The notes: generated by a model from the letters alone, not told the origin. Counted from the stretch's first letter, positions 24,372-38,340 are shown. The stretch is DNA of 64,000 bases from Candidatus Brevundimonas phytovorans (GCA_029203145.1 CP119309.1:3156064-3220063); one strand, 5' to 3'. Made by a program: numbers and translations.

Positions 24372-25211
24372 ATGGCGACGCGGCCGACCTGGCAGGGACA
24401 TCTGAAGCTGTCGCTCGTGACCTGTCCGGTCGCGCTCTATACGGCGACCAGCAGCGCCGGCGACGTGCGCTTTCACCTGATCAATCCGGCCACCAACAAT
24501 CGCATCCGCATGGTGACGACGGACCCCGACACGGGACCGGTCGAGCGGTCCGACCTGGTCAAGGGCTATGAGATCGCCAAGGACGAATACGTCCTGTTCG
24601 ACGAGGCTGACTTCGACAAGGTGAAGCTGGAGAGCACCCGGACCATTTCCATCGATCAGTTCGTCGACGAGGCGGAGATCGACCGGCTCTATTGGGACGA
24701 CCCCTTCTATGTCGTGCCGGAAAAGGGCGTGGGGGTCGAAGCCTTCGCCGTGATCCGCGAGGCGATGAAGACGGCGGGAAAGATCGCCCTGGGCCAGCTG
24801 GTGCTGCGCGGCAAGGAGCGGCAGCTGGCGCTGGAGGTCCACGGCAAGGGGCTGGTGGCCTATACCCTGCGCGCCCACGACGAGGTGCGTGACGCCGACG
24901 CCTTCTTCGACGACATCCCCGAGGTGAAGGCCGACGCCGACATGGTCGAGATCGCCGCGCGCATCATCGGCCAGAAGGCGGCGGCGTTCGATCCCACCCG
25001 CTTCCACGACCGTTACGACGAGGCTCTGAAAGAGATGATCGAGGCCAAGCAGAAGGGCGGCAAGGGGGTGGTGGCCGTGGCCGAGCCGGACGACACCAAT
25101 GTCATCGACCTGATGGCGGCGCTGAAGGCCAGCCTGAAGGGCTCGGCGTCGAAGGCGGGGTCGGGCAAGCCTGCGGCCAAGAAGCCCGCGGCGAAGAAGA
25201 AGGCGGGCTAG
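24372..25211 (+). CDS. ku: Ku protein, end-joining DNA repair
   Basis: Homodimeric ring that binds double-strand DNA ends and recruits ligase D. 279 residues. It has the bacterial Ku core beginning ATRPTWQGHLKLSLVTCPVA (where W-G-L-S is conserved), YEIAKDEYVLFDEADFDKVK, YYVVPEKGV-like FYVVPEKGVGVEAF and LVLRGKERQLALE. The C-terminus is a lysine/alanine-rich tail (KKPAAKKPAAKKKAG) as in extended Ku proteins, which binds DNA. GGAGG lies about 10 bases before the ATG. Its partner ligD is 3 kb away on the other strand, separated by five genes. Confidence 0.95.
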   Translation: MATRPTWQGHLKLSLVTCPVALYTATSSAGDVRFHLINPATNNRIRMVTTDPDTGPVERSDLVKGYEIAKDEYVLFDEADFDKVKLESTRTISIDQFVDEAEIDRLYWDDPFYVVPEKGVGVEAFAVIREAMKTAGKIALGQLVLRGKERQLALEVHGKGLVAYTLRAHDEVRDADAFFDDIPEVKADADMVEIAARIIGQKAAAFDPTRFHDRYDEALKEMIEAKQKGGKGVVAVAEPDDTNVIDLMAALKASLKGSASKAGSGKPAAKKPAAKKKAG

Positions 25212-25669
25212 AGGTCCGCCGTGCTGACCACCTGGCCGAAGTGGTGACGCCACAGGCGTTCGCCCAGGTCGCCCGAGCGGTCCAGCGACGAGCCGACCGT
25301 CAGGTCGCGGATCAGGGTCGGGGTCAGGCCGGCGTCGAACAGGGCGAAGCCGGCCGCCAGGACGCAGGTATCGGCCTGGATGCCGCAGACCAGGACCCGC
25401 TTCGGGTTCAGCGCCTTCAGATGGGCGACCGTCTCCAGCGTCGGGGCATAGCCATGTTTCACGTGAACCACGTCGGCCTTGATCAGGCTGTCGTCGTCGG
25501 GGCCGGGGGTCCAGCCGAGCTGGCGCTGAAAGGGCGTGACGGTCTCGTCATGGCGCTCGACCGTGGCGATGGAGGGCATGGTCCCGACCAGGCGGTTGAT
25601 CCCGGCGATCAGCCAGTCCGGCGGATTGAAGCTGGGCTGGACGTCGATGATCAGAAGGGCCTGACGCAT
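25208..25669 (-). CDS. Isochorismatase-like cysteine hydrolase
   Basis: 153 residues with the cysteine hydrolase fold. The catalytic Asp is in LLIIDVQPSF near residue 9, a Lys in VHVKHGYAPT, and the nucleophile Cys in GIQADTCVLAAG near 103. Family members hydrolyse nicotinamide, peroxyureidoacrylate and related amides; the specific substrate cannot be told. Shares CTAG with the end of ku. Confidence 0.82.
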   Translation of the reverse strand: MRQALLIIDVQPSFNPPDWLIAGINRLVGTMPSIATVERHDETVTPFQRQLGWTPGPDDDSLIKADVVHVKHGYAPTLETVAHLKALNPKRVLVCGIQADTCVLAAGFALFDAGLTPTLIRDLTVGSSLDRSGDLGERLWRHHFGQVVSTADL

Positions 25670-25692
25670 GGCCGTGGCCGAAGCTTCTTGGG

Positions 25693-25875
25693 TCAGCGCT
25701 TCTTGCCCAGTTCGGCGGCGATGTCCTTGGTCATGCGGCCGACCTTGCGGTGAGCGGCGGTGATCTGGTCCTTGGTCACGCCCCAGCGCTTCATGAAGTA
25801 TTCAACGGACTGACGCTCGGACAGGTCGATCCGGTCCTTGTCGATGAAGCCGCGCTTGTCCTTGAGGCCCGCCAT
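25693..25875 (-). CDS. DUF3606 small protein
   Basis: 60 residues, MAGLKDKRGFIDKDRIDLSE onward, with the family pattern DLSERQSVEYFMKRWGVTKD and an AVRKVG-like AAHRKVGRM. Predicted mostly helical and basic. DUF3606 proteins are common in proteobacteria with no known role. It lies 23 bases upstream of the isochorismatase gene on the same strand. Confidence 0.8.
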   Translation of the reverse strand: MAGLKDKRGFIDKDRIDLSERQSVEYFMKRWGVTKDQITAAHRKVGRMTKDIAAELGKKR

Positions 25876-25920
25876 GGGGAGTGTCCTTGATCCGTAAAGA
25901 CAAAGCCTAGCACCAAAGCG

Positions 25921-25963
25921 GCGAAACGGCCCCTCCTTCGGTCGAAGGAAGAGCCGTCTTTTT
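25921..25963. terminator. Terminator-like hairpin downstream of the MFS gene
   Basis: ACGGC (25926-25930) and GCCGT (25953-25957) enclose an inner stem CCTTCG-GT-CGAAGG. U-rich sequence is stronger on the plus side (CTTTTTG) than on the minus side (GTTTCG), though the nearest gene end is on the minus strand. Confidence 0.5.
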
Positions 25964-25964
25964 G

Positions 25965-27152
25965 TTAGCCGCGCGCCGGGGCGGTTGTAGGGATTGCGCG
26001 AGCCTCGCGCCGGACCAGCAACAGGACCAGGATCAGTCCCGAGGCGGCCATCACCGCCCCGGCCAGGGCCACGGCCGGATAGCCGAGGTTCAGACCGATG
26101 ACCGCGCCGCCCAGCGCAGCGCCGATGGCGTTGCCCAGGTTGAAGGCGCCGATGTTCATGGCCGAGGCCAGGTTGGGCGCGTCGCTGGCGGCGGTCATGA
26201 CGCGCATCTGCAGCGGCGGCACCAGGGCGAAGCTGGCCACGCCCCAGAGGAAGATGACCACGGCGGCGGGCGCCTGCCACGGCATGACGACGGCGAACAG
26301 GACCAGCAGGGCGGCGAGACTGGCCAGGGTGATGATCAGGGTGCGGTCCACCGACTTGTCGGCAAAGCGTCCGCCCAGCCAGTTGCCGACCGTCAGGCCG
26401 ACGCCATAGACGACCAGCATGGCGGTGACGAAGGCGCTGGAGGCCAGGGTCTGTTCCTTCAGGATCGGGGCGATATAGGTGAAGACGGTGAACATGGCGC
26501 TGGAGCCGATGACGGTCAGGGCCAGGGCCGCCAGCACCGGGCCGCGTTTCAGCACCGCCAGTTCGGCCTTCATGGCGCCGCCGTCGCTCGAGGCCTCGAC
26601 CTTGCCGTGCGGCAGGGTCAGGCGCAGGGCGACCATGGCCAGGGCGCCGAGCCCCGCAATGCCCCAGAAGGAGGTGCGCCAGCCCAGGGTCTCCCCAGCC
26701 CAGGCGGCCAGAGGCACGCCGGTGATGTTGGCGATGGTGAGGCCCATGAACATGGCGGCCACGGCGCCCGCACGCTTGTTCGGCGCGACCACGCTGGCGG
26801 CGACGATGGAACCGACGCCGAAGAAGGCCCCGTGGTTGAACGAGGTCACCACCCGCGCCGCCATCAGGCTCCAGTATTCCGGGGCGACGGCCGACAGCAG
26901 ATTGCCCAGGGTGAAGATTCCCATCAGGCCGATCAGCAGGGTCCGGCGCGGCAGGCGGCCGGTGGTCAGGGTCATCAGCGGCGCGCCGATCAGGACCCCG
27001 AAGGCATAGGCGCTGACCAGCAGGCCGGCCGCCGGGATGGAGACGCCCAGGTCGCCGGCGATGACCGGCAGCATGCCCATGGGGGCGAACTCGGTGACGC
27101 CGATGCCGAAGGCGCCGACCGCCAAGGCCAGCAGGGGAGGGTTGAGCTTCAT
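25965..27152 (-). CDS. MFS sugar-efflux type transporter (AraJ/YdhP-like)
   Basis: 395 residues, 12 predicted transmembrane helices. The N-terminus LLALAVGAFGIGVTEFAPMG is the DHA1 12-helix drug/sugar exporter signature. The loop 2-3 motif appears as GRLPRRTLLIGL, and helix 5 carries GVPLAAWAGETLGWR. Substrate unknown, commonly arabinose-like sugars or drugs. Divergent from the LysR gene, which probably regulates it. Confidence 0.87.
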   Translation of the reverse strand: MKLNPPLLALAVGAFGIGVTEFAPMGMLPVIAGDLGVSIPAAGLLVSAYAFGVLIGAPLMTLTTGRLPRRTLLIGLMGIFTLGNLLSAVAPEYWSLMAARVVTSFNHGAFFGVGSIVAASVVAPNKRAGAVAAMFMGLTIANITGVPLAAWAGETLGWRTSFWGIAGLGALAMVALRLTLPHGKVEASSDGGAMKAELAVLKRGPVLAALALTVIGSSAMFTVFTYIAPILKEQTLASSAFVTAMLVVYGVGLTVGNWLGGRFADKSVDRTLIITLASLAALLVLFAVVMPWQAPAAVVIFLWGVASFALVPPLQMRVMTAASDAPNLASAMNIGAFNLGNAIGAALGGAVIGLNLGYPAVALAGAVMAASGLILVLLLVRREARAIPTTAPARG

Positions 27153-27175
27153 GGGGGAGGCCTGTCTTGTTTCGA

Positions 27176-27238
27176 GCGAACAGATGGCGCAGGCCAGGAT
27201 CAGGGAGTAGGGCTGGGTTCGGTCAAACATCTGTGCGC
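27176..27238. promoter_or_regulatory. Inverted 11-bp sites between MFS and LysR genes
   Basis: GCGAACAGATG (27176-27186) and, inverted, CATCTGTGCGC (27228-27238, reverse complement GCGCACAGATG) match at 10 of 11 positions. Their centres are 52 bp apart, about five helical turns, in the 97-bp divergent gap. This is the arrangement expected for LysR-type regulator sites. Confidence 0.5.
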
Positions 27239-27249
27239 TGGAGGCACGA

Positions 27250-28149
27250 ATGAGCGGAATCGCGGTCAACCGCGCGGGCGAACTGGCGGTGTTCGAGGCG
27301 GCGGCGCGGACCGGCAGTTTCTCGGGCGCGGCGCGGGAGCTGAACCTGACGCCCTCGGCGGTCAGCCGCACCGTGGCGCGGACCGAGGCGCGGCTGGGGG
27401 TGCGGCTGATGATCCGCACCACGCGCAGCCTGACGCTGACGGCGGAGGGCGAGGCCTATCTGCAGGCGGCGCGGAGAATCCTGGCTGATCTGGACGACGC
27501 CGAGCAGGCCATCGCTGATCAGGGGGCGCCGCGCGGACGGCTGCGGGTCAGCGTGTCCCAGTCGCACGGGCGGCTGCACGTCGTGCCCTTGCTGGGCGCG
27601 TTCACGGCCCTCTATCCGCACATCCTGATGGACATCAATCTGACTGACGCCGTGGTCGACATCGCCGCCGGACAGGCGGACGTGGGCGTGCGCTCGGGGC
27701 CGCTGGACGACAGCGGGCTGACGGCGCGCAAGGTCAGCGAGACGCGGCGCGTCATCGTGGCCTCGCCCGACTATCTGGCGGGTTCAGGGACGCCGAGCGT
27801 CCCTGAGGACCTGCATGCCCACAACTGCCTGAACTTCAATTTTCGCCGGGCCGAGCCGGTCTGGCCCTTTGTGCGCGACGGGCAGGAATACCGACTGACG
27901 GTGCAGGGCGGCATCGAGGCCAACAACGGCGAGACCCTGGGCCAGCTGGCCGCTGACGGGGTGGGGATCACGCGGGTCGGGGCCTTCAGCGTGGCCGACG
28001 CCATCGCCGCCGGTCGACTGGTCCCCCTGCTCGAAGACTTCAATCCCGGCGATGTGGAGAACACCCATGCGGTCTTTGTGGGCGGCGCCAATACCCCGGC
28101 GCGGGTGCGGGTCTTCGTCGACTTCCTGGCCGAGCGGTTGAAGGCCTAG
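27250..28149 (+). CDS. LysR family transcriptional regulator
   Basis: 299 residues. The N-terminal winged helix reads ELAVFEAAARTGSFSGAARELNLTPSAVSRTVAR in outline (residues about 11-44), followed by RLGVRLMIRTTRSLTLTAEG. The C-terminal periplasmic-binding-like effector domain includes DVGVRSGPLDDSGL and GVGITRVGAFSVADAIAAG. It probably controls the divergent MFS exporter; effector unknown. The last four bases (CTAG) are shared with ligD. Confidence 0.93.
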   Translation: MSGIAVNRAGELAVFEAAARTGSFSGAARELNLTPSAVSRTVARTEARLGVRLMIRTTRSLTLTAEGEAYLQAARRILADLDDAEQAIADQGAPRGRLRVSVSQSHGRLHVVPLLGAFTALYPHILMDINLTDAVVDIAAGQADVGVRSGPLDDSGLTARKVSETRRVIVASPDYLAGSGTPSVPEDLHAHNCLNFNFRRAEPVWPFVRDGQEYRLTVQGGIEANNGETLGQLAADGVGITRVGAFSVADAIAAGRLVPLLEDFNPGDVENTHAVFVGGANTPARVRVFVDFLAERLKA

Positions 28150-30695
28150 CCCAGCTTGCGGATCGCAGGCTTCAGCGAGGCGGCCGAGGCGCGGAACTCC
28201 GCCCACGGATCGGCTTGCGTCAACAGGGCCGCAGCGGTCCACAGGTTGAAGGCTTTCGGGTCGAGGCCGGGCTTCACCTGATCCCAGAACAGGGGGCAGG
28301 CGATCCCGGCGCCGGGCCGGGCGCGGGGCGACCAGGGGGCGACGGCGGTGGCCATGCGGCCGTTGCGGAGGTAGTCGAGGAAGATCTTTCCGCCGCGCGC
28401 CTTCTTGGCCAGGGTGGTGGTGAAGCGGTCGGGATGGGCGGTCTTCAGCGCCTCCGACACCCCCTTGGCAAAGGCCTTGGCCGCGTCCCAGTCGATGCGG
28501 CTGCGGGCGTCGGTCTTGATCGGAACGACGACGTGCAGACCCTTGCCGCCGGTGGTCTTGACGAAGGGGGTGAGGCCGAGCGCTTCGAGCCGGGGCTTCA
28601 GCAGGAGGGCGGCGGCGATGACGTCCTCGAAGTCGAGGCCTTCGTCGGGGTCGAGGTCGAAGGTGATCTGGTCCGGGGTCTCGGGATCGCCGGGTTTGCA
28701 GCCCCAGGGGTGCAACTCCAGCCCGCCCGACTGGCCGACGGCCACCAGCCCGCCGACATCGACGACGGCGACATAGGGCTGGCGCTCATGGACGTCGATC
28801 AGCTGGAGCCGGGGGCTGTGGCCGGCCATGGCGTGGCGCTGAAAGAAGGTCTCGCCCGCGATGCCGTCCGGGGCGCGGATGATGGAGACGGGGCGCTGCA
28901 TCAGGTGCGGCAGGAGGCGGTCGGCGGCGGCCTCGTAATAGCGGACCAGATCGCCCTTGGTGATCGGCGGGCGACCGTCGAAGCCCGGCCACAGCACCTT
29001 GTCGGGATGGGAGATGGCGACCCCGGCGACGACCCGCTTGCCGGGCTTGGCGGCGGCGGCTTTGACGACCGGCGGCGCGCGCGGGGCGTCGGTCACGTCG
29101 GACGGCGCCTTGTCCTCGCGCAGGCCCTTGAAGGCGGCCTGACGCAGGGAGCCTGCCTCGGTATAGCCGCCGTGCTCGATCTCGGCGACCAGGGTCGGCG
29201 TGGTCCAGTGGAGGTCGGCCTCCGCCTTGGGCGCATTCGCCCCGACGAAGGACGAGCGGTCGGCGGCGGCGGCCTTCAGCGCGGGCAGCAGGGTCCTGGT
29301 CAGGGCCGTCGAATAGCCGGTGCCGACGCGGCCGAGATAGCGCAGACCGCCTTTCGTCTTCACGCCGACCAGCAGGGAGCGAAAGCGGGTTCCGCCCTCG
29401 GACGACCAGCCGCCGATCACCACCTCGTCGCGGCCCCGGCACTTGGACTTGACCCAGGCGGCCGAGCGCCCGGCGCGATAGGGGGCGTCCAGCTTCTTGG
29501 AGATGACGCCTTCCAGATGCATGCGGCAGGCGCTTTCCAGAATGGCCTGACCGCTGGCGCCGAAGTGCTCGACGTAGCGCAGGCGCGTGGCGGCGGCGCT
29601 GGGCGTGCGGTCGATCAGGGCCTGAAGCCGGGCCTTGCGATGCGACAGGGGCAGGGCGCGCAGGTCCTCCGGCCCGTCGAACAGGAGGTCGAAGGCGAAA
29701 TAGACCAGTTGGTCGGTCCGACCCTCCGATAGGGCGGTCTGCAAGGCCGAAAAATCCGGCATGTCGTGCGCGTCGATCGCGCACAGCTCGCCGTCCAGCA
29801 CGCCGTCGGGCCAGAGGGCGGCGTCGGCGGCCAGTTCGGGGAAACGCTCGGTCCAGTCCAGACCCTTGCGGGTGCGCAAGGTCGCGCGGCCATGGCCGAC
29901 GGCGATCTGGATGCGGTAGCCGTCGAACTTGATCTCATGGGCCCAGCCCGGCGCCGAGGGCGGATGGTCGGCGACCTTGCACAGCTGGATGGGGACGAAG
30001 GCGTGGGGGCGGGCTACGGGCCGGGCGGCCTTGGTCGGCTTGGGCTTGGGCGGGGCCTTGCGACTGGTGGGCTTGGAGGCGGTCCATTCCGTCGCGCCCT
30101 CGGCGATCTGGGCCAGGCTGCGGCCGGTGGTGACCGAGGCGTCGATCTCGGCCAGGGCGTCGCCCTCGCCGTCGACGGCGTGCGCGTCCTTCTCCTTGAC
30201 CAGCAGCCAGTTGGCTCTCTGCTTTCCCGCTTCCTGGGGCTTGCCGCGATCAGACTTGAGCCGGATCAGGGCCCAGCCGCCCTTCAGCCGTTCGCCGTCC
30301 AGCGTCAGCTTGACCACGCCCTTCCTGAAGGCCGCATCGAGATCCGCGTCCTGGGGCGTCCATTCGCCCACGTCCCACAGCTGCACCGTGCCGGCGCCAT
30401 AGTTGCCGGCGGGAATCGTCCCCTCGAAGTCGCCGTAGTCGAGGGGATGGTCCTCGACCTCGACCGCCAGCCGCTTGACGTGGGGGTCGCGCGACGGGGC
30501 CTTGGTCACGGCCCAGGACTTGAGCACCCCGTCGTGCTCGATGCGGAAGTCGTAGTGCAGGCGCGAGGCGGCGTGGCGCTGGATCAGATAGCGCAGGCCG
30601 GTCTGGCGGGCCTTCGCCTTGCGGCCCTTCGGCTCCGGCGTGACGCCGAAGTTCCGTTTGGCCTGATAGGTGTTGAGCTCGCCGCGCGCCGCCAT
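28146..30695 (-). CDS. ligD: Multifunctional DNA ligase D
   Basis: Repairs Ku-bound double-strand breaks. 849 residues with three domains. The order is phosphoesterase (about 1-175, with LHYDFRIEHDG and the GTIPAGNYGAGTV region), ATP-dependent ligase (about 230-540, nucleotidyl Lys in EIKFDGYRIQ at residue 256, then EGVISKK and YRAGRSAAWVKSKC), and primase-polymerase (about 575-849, with FDLDPDEGL carrying the catalytic Asp pair, TTGGKGLHVVVPI and FLDYLRN). All active-site motifs are intact. It begins 54 bases after amt on the same strand, with a GGGCGGCG/CGCCGCCC stem (30713-30743) in the gap but no U-run, so read-through from the nitrogen operon is possible. Confidence 0.96.
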   Translation of the reverse strand: MAARGELNTYQAKRNFGVTPEPKGRKAKARQTGLRYLIQRHAASRLHYDFRIEHDGVLKSWAVTKAPSRDPHVKRLAVEVEDHPLDYGDFEGTIPAGNYGAGTVQLWDVGEWTPQDADLDAAFRKGVVKLTLDGERLKGGWALIRLKSDRGKPQEAGKQRANWLLVKEKDAHAVDGEGDALAEIDASVTTGRSLAQIAEGATEWTASKPTSRKAPPKPKPTKAARPVARPHAFVPIQLCKVADHPPSAPGWAHEIKFDGYRIQIAVGHGRATLRTRKGLDWTERFPELAADAALWPDGVLDGELCAIDAHDMPDFSALQTALSEGRTDQLVYFAFDLLFDGPEDLRALPLSHRKARLQALIDRTPSAAATRLRYVEHFGASGQAILESACRMHLEGVISKKLDAPYRAGRSAAWVKSKCRGRDEVVIGGWSSEGGTRFRSLLVGVKTKGGLRYLGRVGTGYSTALTRTLLPALKAAAADRSSFVGANAPKAEADLHWTTPTLVAEIEHGGYTEAGSLRQAAFKGLREDKAPSDVTDAPRAPPVVKAAAAKPGKRVVAGVAISHPDKVLWPGFDGRPPITKGDLVRYYEAAADRLLPHLMQRPVSIIRAPDGIAGETFFQRHAMAGHSPRLQLIDVHERQPYVAVVDVGGLVAVGQSGGLELHPWGCKPGDPETPDQITFDLDPDEGLDFEDVIAAALLLKPRLEALGLTPFVKTTGGKGLHVVVPIKTDARSRIDWDAAKAFAKGVSEALKTAHPDRFTTTLAKKARGGKIFLDYLRNGRMATAVAPWSPRARPGAGIACPLFWDQVKPGLDPKAFNLWTAAALLTQADPWAEFRASAASLKPAIRKLG

Positions 30696-30749
30696 CCAGC
30701 CAGAACGCAGAGGGGCGGCGAAGGCTTCACGCGCTCGCCGCCCGCTTGA

Positions 30750-32078
30750 TCAGTGCATGGCCTCGCCGTGCTGGCTGTAGTCGAGACCCTCGATCTCGGC
30801 CTCCTTCTCGACGCGCAGGCCGACGGTGTATTTGCAGATCATCAGCACCACGAAGGTGCCTACGGCGCTCCACAGCATGGCGCCGCCCAGGCCGATGGCC
30901 TGCTTCCACAGGGTGGCCCCTTCGGCGGCGGGGTTGATGGCGGCGTTGGCGAAGACCCCGGTCAGCAGGGCCCCGGCGATGCCGGCGATGCCGTGCACGC
31001 CAAAGGCGTCGAGGCTGTCGTCGTACTTGAGTTTGTGCTTGAGCCAGACGGCGCCGACATAGGCGACGGGGCCCGAGATCAGGCCGATCAGGAAGGCGCC
31101 CCTGGGGTCGACGAAGCCGGCGGCGGGGGTGATGGCGACCAGGCCGGCGACCACGCCGGTCAGCAGGCCCAGCAGGGTCGGCTTCTTCTTCAACGTCCAT
31201 TCCACCGCGATCCAGCCGACGGCGGCGGCGGCGGGGGCCAGCAGGGTGTTGAAGACGGCGACGGCGGCGATCTCATTGGCCCCGGCGGCCGAGCCGCCGT
31301 TGAAGCCCATCCAGCCGACGAACAGCAGGCCTGTGCCGATGGCGGTGAAGGCCAGGTTGTGCGGGGCCATGTTGTCGCGACCCCAGCCGTGACGCGGGCC
31401 GAGCACGATGGCGCAGACCAGACCGGCCACGCCGGCATTGACGTGGACCACGGCCCCGCCGGCGAAGTCGAGCACGCCCAGCTCGCCCATCCAGCCGCCG
31501 CCCCAGACCTGGTGGCAGATCGGCGCATAGACGATCAGGTGCCACAGGGTGAAGAAGAGGACGCTGGCCGAGAACTTGATCCGCTCGGCGAAGGCGCCCG
31601 CGATCAGGGCGGGGGTGATGATGGCGAAGGTCAGCTGATAGCTGATCCACAGGAACTCGGGCAGGCCGGGGGTCAGGGCGTGGGCCGTCTTCACCCCCAC
31701 ACCGTTGAGGAAGAGGGCCTGGACCCCGCCGATGAAGCCGTTGGTGGCCGCGCCGCTGGTCCCGAAGGACAGGGTGTAGCCGGCCATGAACCAGAGGACG
31801 GTGACGATGGCCATGGCCGCCGTGGAATGGGCGATGGTGGCGATCAGGTTCTTCTTCCGAACCATGCCGCCGTAGAAGAGGGCCAGACCCGGCAGGGTCA
31901 TCATCAGCACCAGGGCTGTTGAAGTCAGGATCCAGGCTGTGCCGGCGCCGTCGAGCGCCAGCGGAACCTGATGCGCCAGCAGACCGGGCGGGGCGGCGGC
32001 GAAGGCGGGCGCCGCAAGGGCCATGGCGAAAAGGCCGCAACAGAATGCTGCGGCCTTGGAAATCGTCGGTGCTGTCAT
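30750..32078 (-). CDS. amt: Ammonium transporter
   Basis: Ammonium uptake across the inner membrane. 442 residues. A cleavable-looking N-terminal helix (GLFAMALAAPAFA) is followed by 11 transmembrane helices. The conserved pore histidines are DFAGGAVVHVNAG and GVHGIAG, and the ammonium-binding aromatic region is present (WFMAGYTLSFG). The tail ends near the PII contact site. There is no glnK/PII gene beside it, which is uncommon for amt. It lies 43 bases after gltB on the same strand, an operon-like arrangement joining uptake to assimilation. Confidence 0.93.
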   Translation of the reverse strand: MTAPTISKAAAFCCGLFAMALAAPAFAAAPPGLLAHQVPLALDGAGTAWILTSTALVLMMTLPGLALFYGGMVRKKNLIATIAHSTAAMAIVTVLWFMAGYTLSFGTSGAATNGFIGGVQALFLNGVGVKTAHALTPGLPEFLWISYQLTFAIITPALIAGAFAERIKFSASVLFFTLWHLIVYAPICHQVWGGGWMGELGVLDFAGGAVVHVNAGVAGLVCAIVLGPRHGWGRDNMAPHNLAFTAIGTGLLFVGWMGFNGGSAAGANEIAAVAVFNTLLAPAAAAVGWIAVEWTLKKKPTLLGLLTGVVAGLVAITPAAGFVDPRGAFLIGLISGPVAYVGAVWLKHKLKYDDSLDAFGVHGIAGIAGALLTGVFANAAINPAAEGATLWKQAIGLGGAMLWSAVGTFVVLMICKYTVGLRVEKEAEIEGLDYSQHGEAMH

Positions 32079-32121
32079 GAAGGTCTCGGGGAGAAGACGC
32101 GGGCGAAAAGGAAGGGCGACG

Positions 32122-36644
<4,523 letters not shown>

Positions 36645-36648
<4 letters not shown>

Positions 36649-38078
36649 GCGGCGGCTTCCTCGGTACGCGCGCGCAGGTAACGGTCGATTTCGGCCGCAG
36701 CGTCCTGACCGTCGCGCACGGCCCAGACGACGAGGGAGGCGCCGCGCACGGCGTCTCCGGCGGCGAACACGCCGGGCAAGGTGGTGGCGAAACCGCCACG
36801 CGCCACCTGCAGGGTGTTCCACTTGGTCAAGCCAAGGTTGGCGTCAAGCTGCTCGGCGAAGGCCTCGGGCTCAAAGCCGAGGGCCTCGATCACCAGGTCG
36901 GCGGGCAGGTCGAAATCCGAACCGGCGACGGGGGCGATGTCGCGACGGCCGCCAGCCGAAGCGTCGGTCAGGGCCATGCGCTGGGCGCGGACGGCGGTGA
37001 CGGCCTCGCCCTTGGACATCAGGGCCTTGGGCGCGCCCAGCCATTCGAAGCGGACGCCTTCCTCCTCGGCGTTCTGCACCTCGCGGGCCGAACCCGGCAT
37101 GTTCTCGCGGTCGCGGCGATAGAGGCAGACGACGCTGTTGGCGCCCTGACGGATGGCGGTGCGGACGCAGTCCATGGCCGTGTCGCCGCCGCCGACGACG
37201 ACGACGTCGCGACCGGCCGCGTGGGGCGCGGACGCATCAGCGGCGTCGCCGCAGTCGACGCGGTTTTGGGCGATCAGGAAGTCGAGCGCGGCGACGGTGT
37301 CGTTGGGACCACGACCGGGCACGGCCAGGGTGCGGGCCTGATAGACGCCCATGGCCAGCAGGACGGCGTCATGGCGGTCGCGCAGCTCGTCCATCGAGAT
37401 GTCGACGCCGACCGAGGTGTTGAGCACGAACTGGACCCCGCCCTCGATCAGGCGGTCGATGCGGCGCTGGACGATGCGCTTCTCCAGCTTGAAGCCGGGG
37501 ATGCCATAGGTCAGCAGGCCGCCGGCGCGGTCGTGACGGTCATAGACGGTGACGGCGTAGCCCTCGCTGCGCAGACGGTCGGCGGCGGCCAGACCCGCGG
37601 GGCCTGAACCGATGATGCCCACGCTCTGGCCGCGTTCGGCCAGGGGGCGGATGGGCTCGACCCAGCCGTTGTCGAAGGCGGTGTCGGCGATCCAGGCCTC
37701 GACCGAGCCGATGGTGACGCCGTCCCAGCCGGACTGTTGCAGGGTGCAGGCGCCCTCGCACAGGCGGTCCTGCGGACAGATGCGGCCGCAGATTTCCGGC
37801 ATGGTCGAGGTCGAGGCGGCGACGCGCCAGGCCTCGCGCAGGTCGCCGTCGGCGGACAGGGCCAGCCAGTCGGGGATGTTGTTCTGCAGCGGGCAGGCGT
37901 TCTGGCAGAAGGGCACGCCGCAGTCGGTGCAGCGCGACGCCTGGGCCGTCCCGCTGACGGCGGTCGGCTTGAGCGTGATCTCCGTAAAGGCGCGTACGCG
38001 CAGATCAGCGGGCTGTTTCTCCAGCCGACGCTGCTCAATCAGAAAACCACCAGGGTTGGAACGACCACCTTTTTGCAT
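36645..38078 (-). CDS. gltD: Glutamate synthase, small subunit
   Basis: NADPH-oxidising partner of GltB. About 477 residues. The N-terminal 4Fe-4S region has CTDCGVPFCQNACPLQNNIP and CGRICPQDRLCEGAC. It is followed by FAD binding (IIGSGPAGLAAADRL) and NADPH binding (VVVGGGDTAMDCVRTA), and ends with FAAGDAVRGASLVVWAVRDG. I start at ATG 38078 (MQKGGRSNPGG), close to the usual length; in-frame codons further up lie in AT-richer sequence. The 262 bases to the divergent M16 gene (38079-38340) are AT-richer than the genome but no convincing promoter or NtrC site was read. Confidence 0.93.
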
Positions 38079-38340
38079 CTGCTCATTAAGCGAAATATGC
38101 GGCGTCGGTGCAAATATTTTCCGCAGCAAAGCCTTAAAATCATGAAGGTGGGCATGAAGTGAGTTGGATTTCCATAACCTTGGCATATTGCGACCGTTTA
38201 TTGGTGTGCGCCGCAGCATGAAATTCCGCTGTCTCGGGCGCGCGGGCGGCCTCGGGGCGGATTAAATTTCGGAAAGGTTGGTTTCTGGCGACGTAGCGCC
38301 GTTACGGTCGCGCCATCGCGATATCGCATTGGGGGAATCC

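Noticed and set aside
36649..36822. Longer start for gltB inside gltD
   Set aside because: The ATG at 36648 overlaps the gltD stop and puts the catalytic Cys 35 residues in, which fits the short propeptide; the longer frame reads through gltD.
38079..38340. A sigma-54/NtrC promoter between gltD and the M16 gene
   Set aside because: TGGCATATTGC on the plus strand resembles the GG/GC boxes but the spacing is too short and it faces away from gltD.
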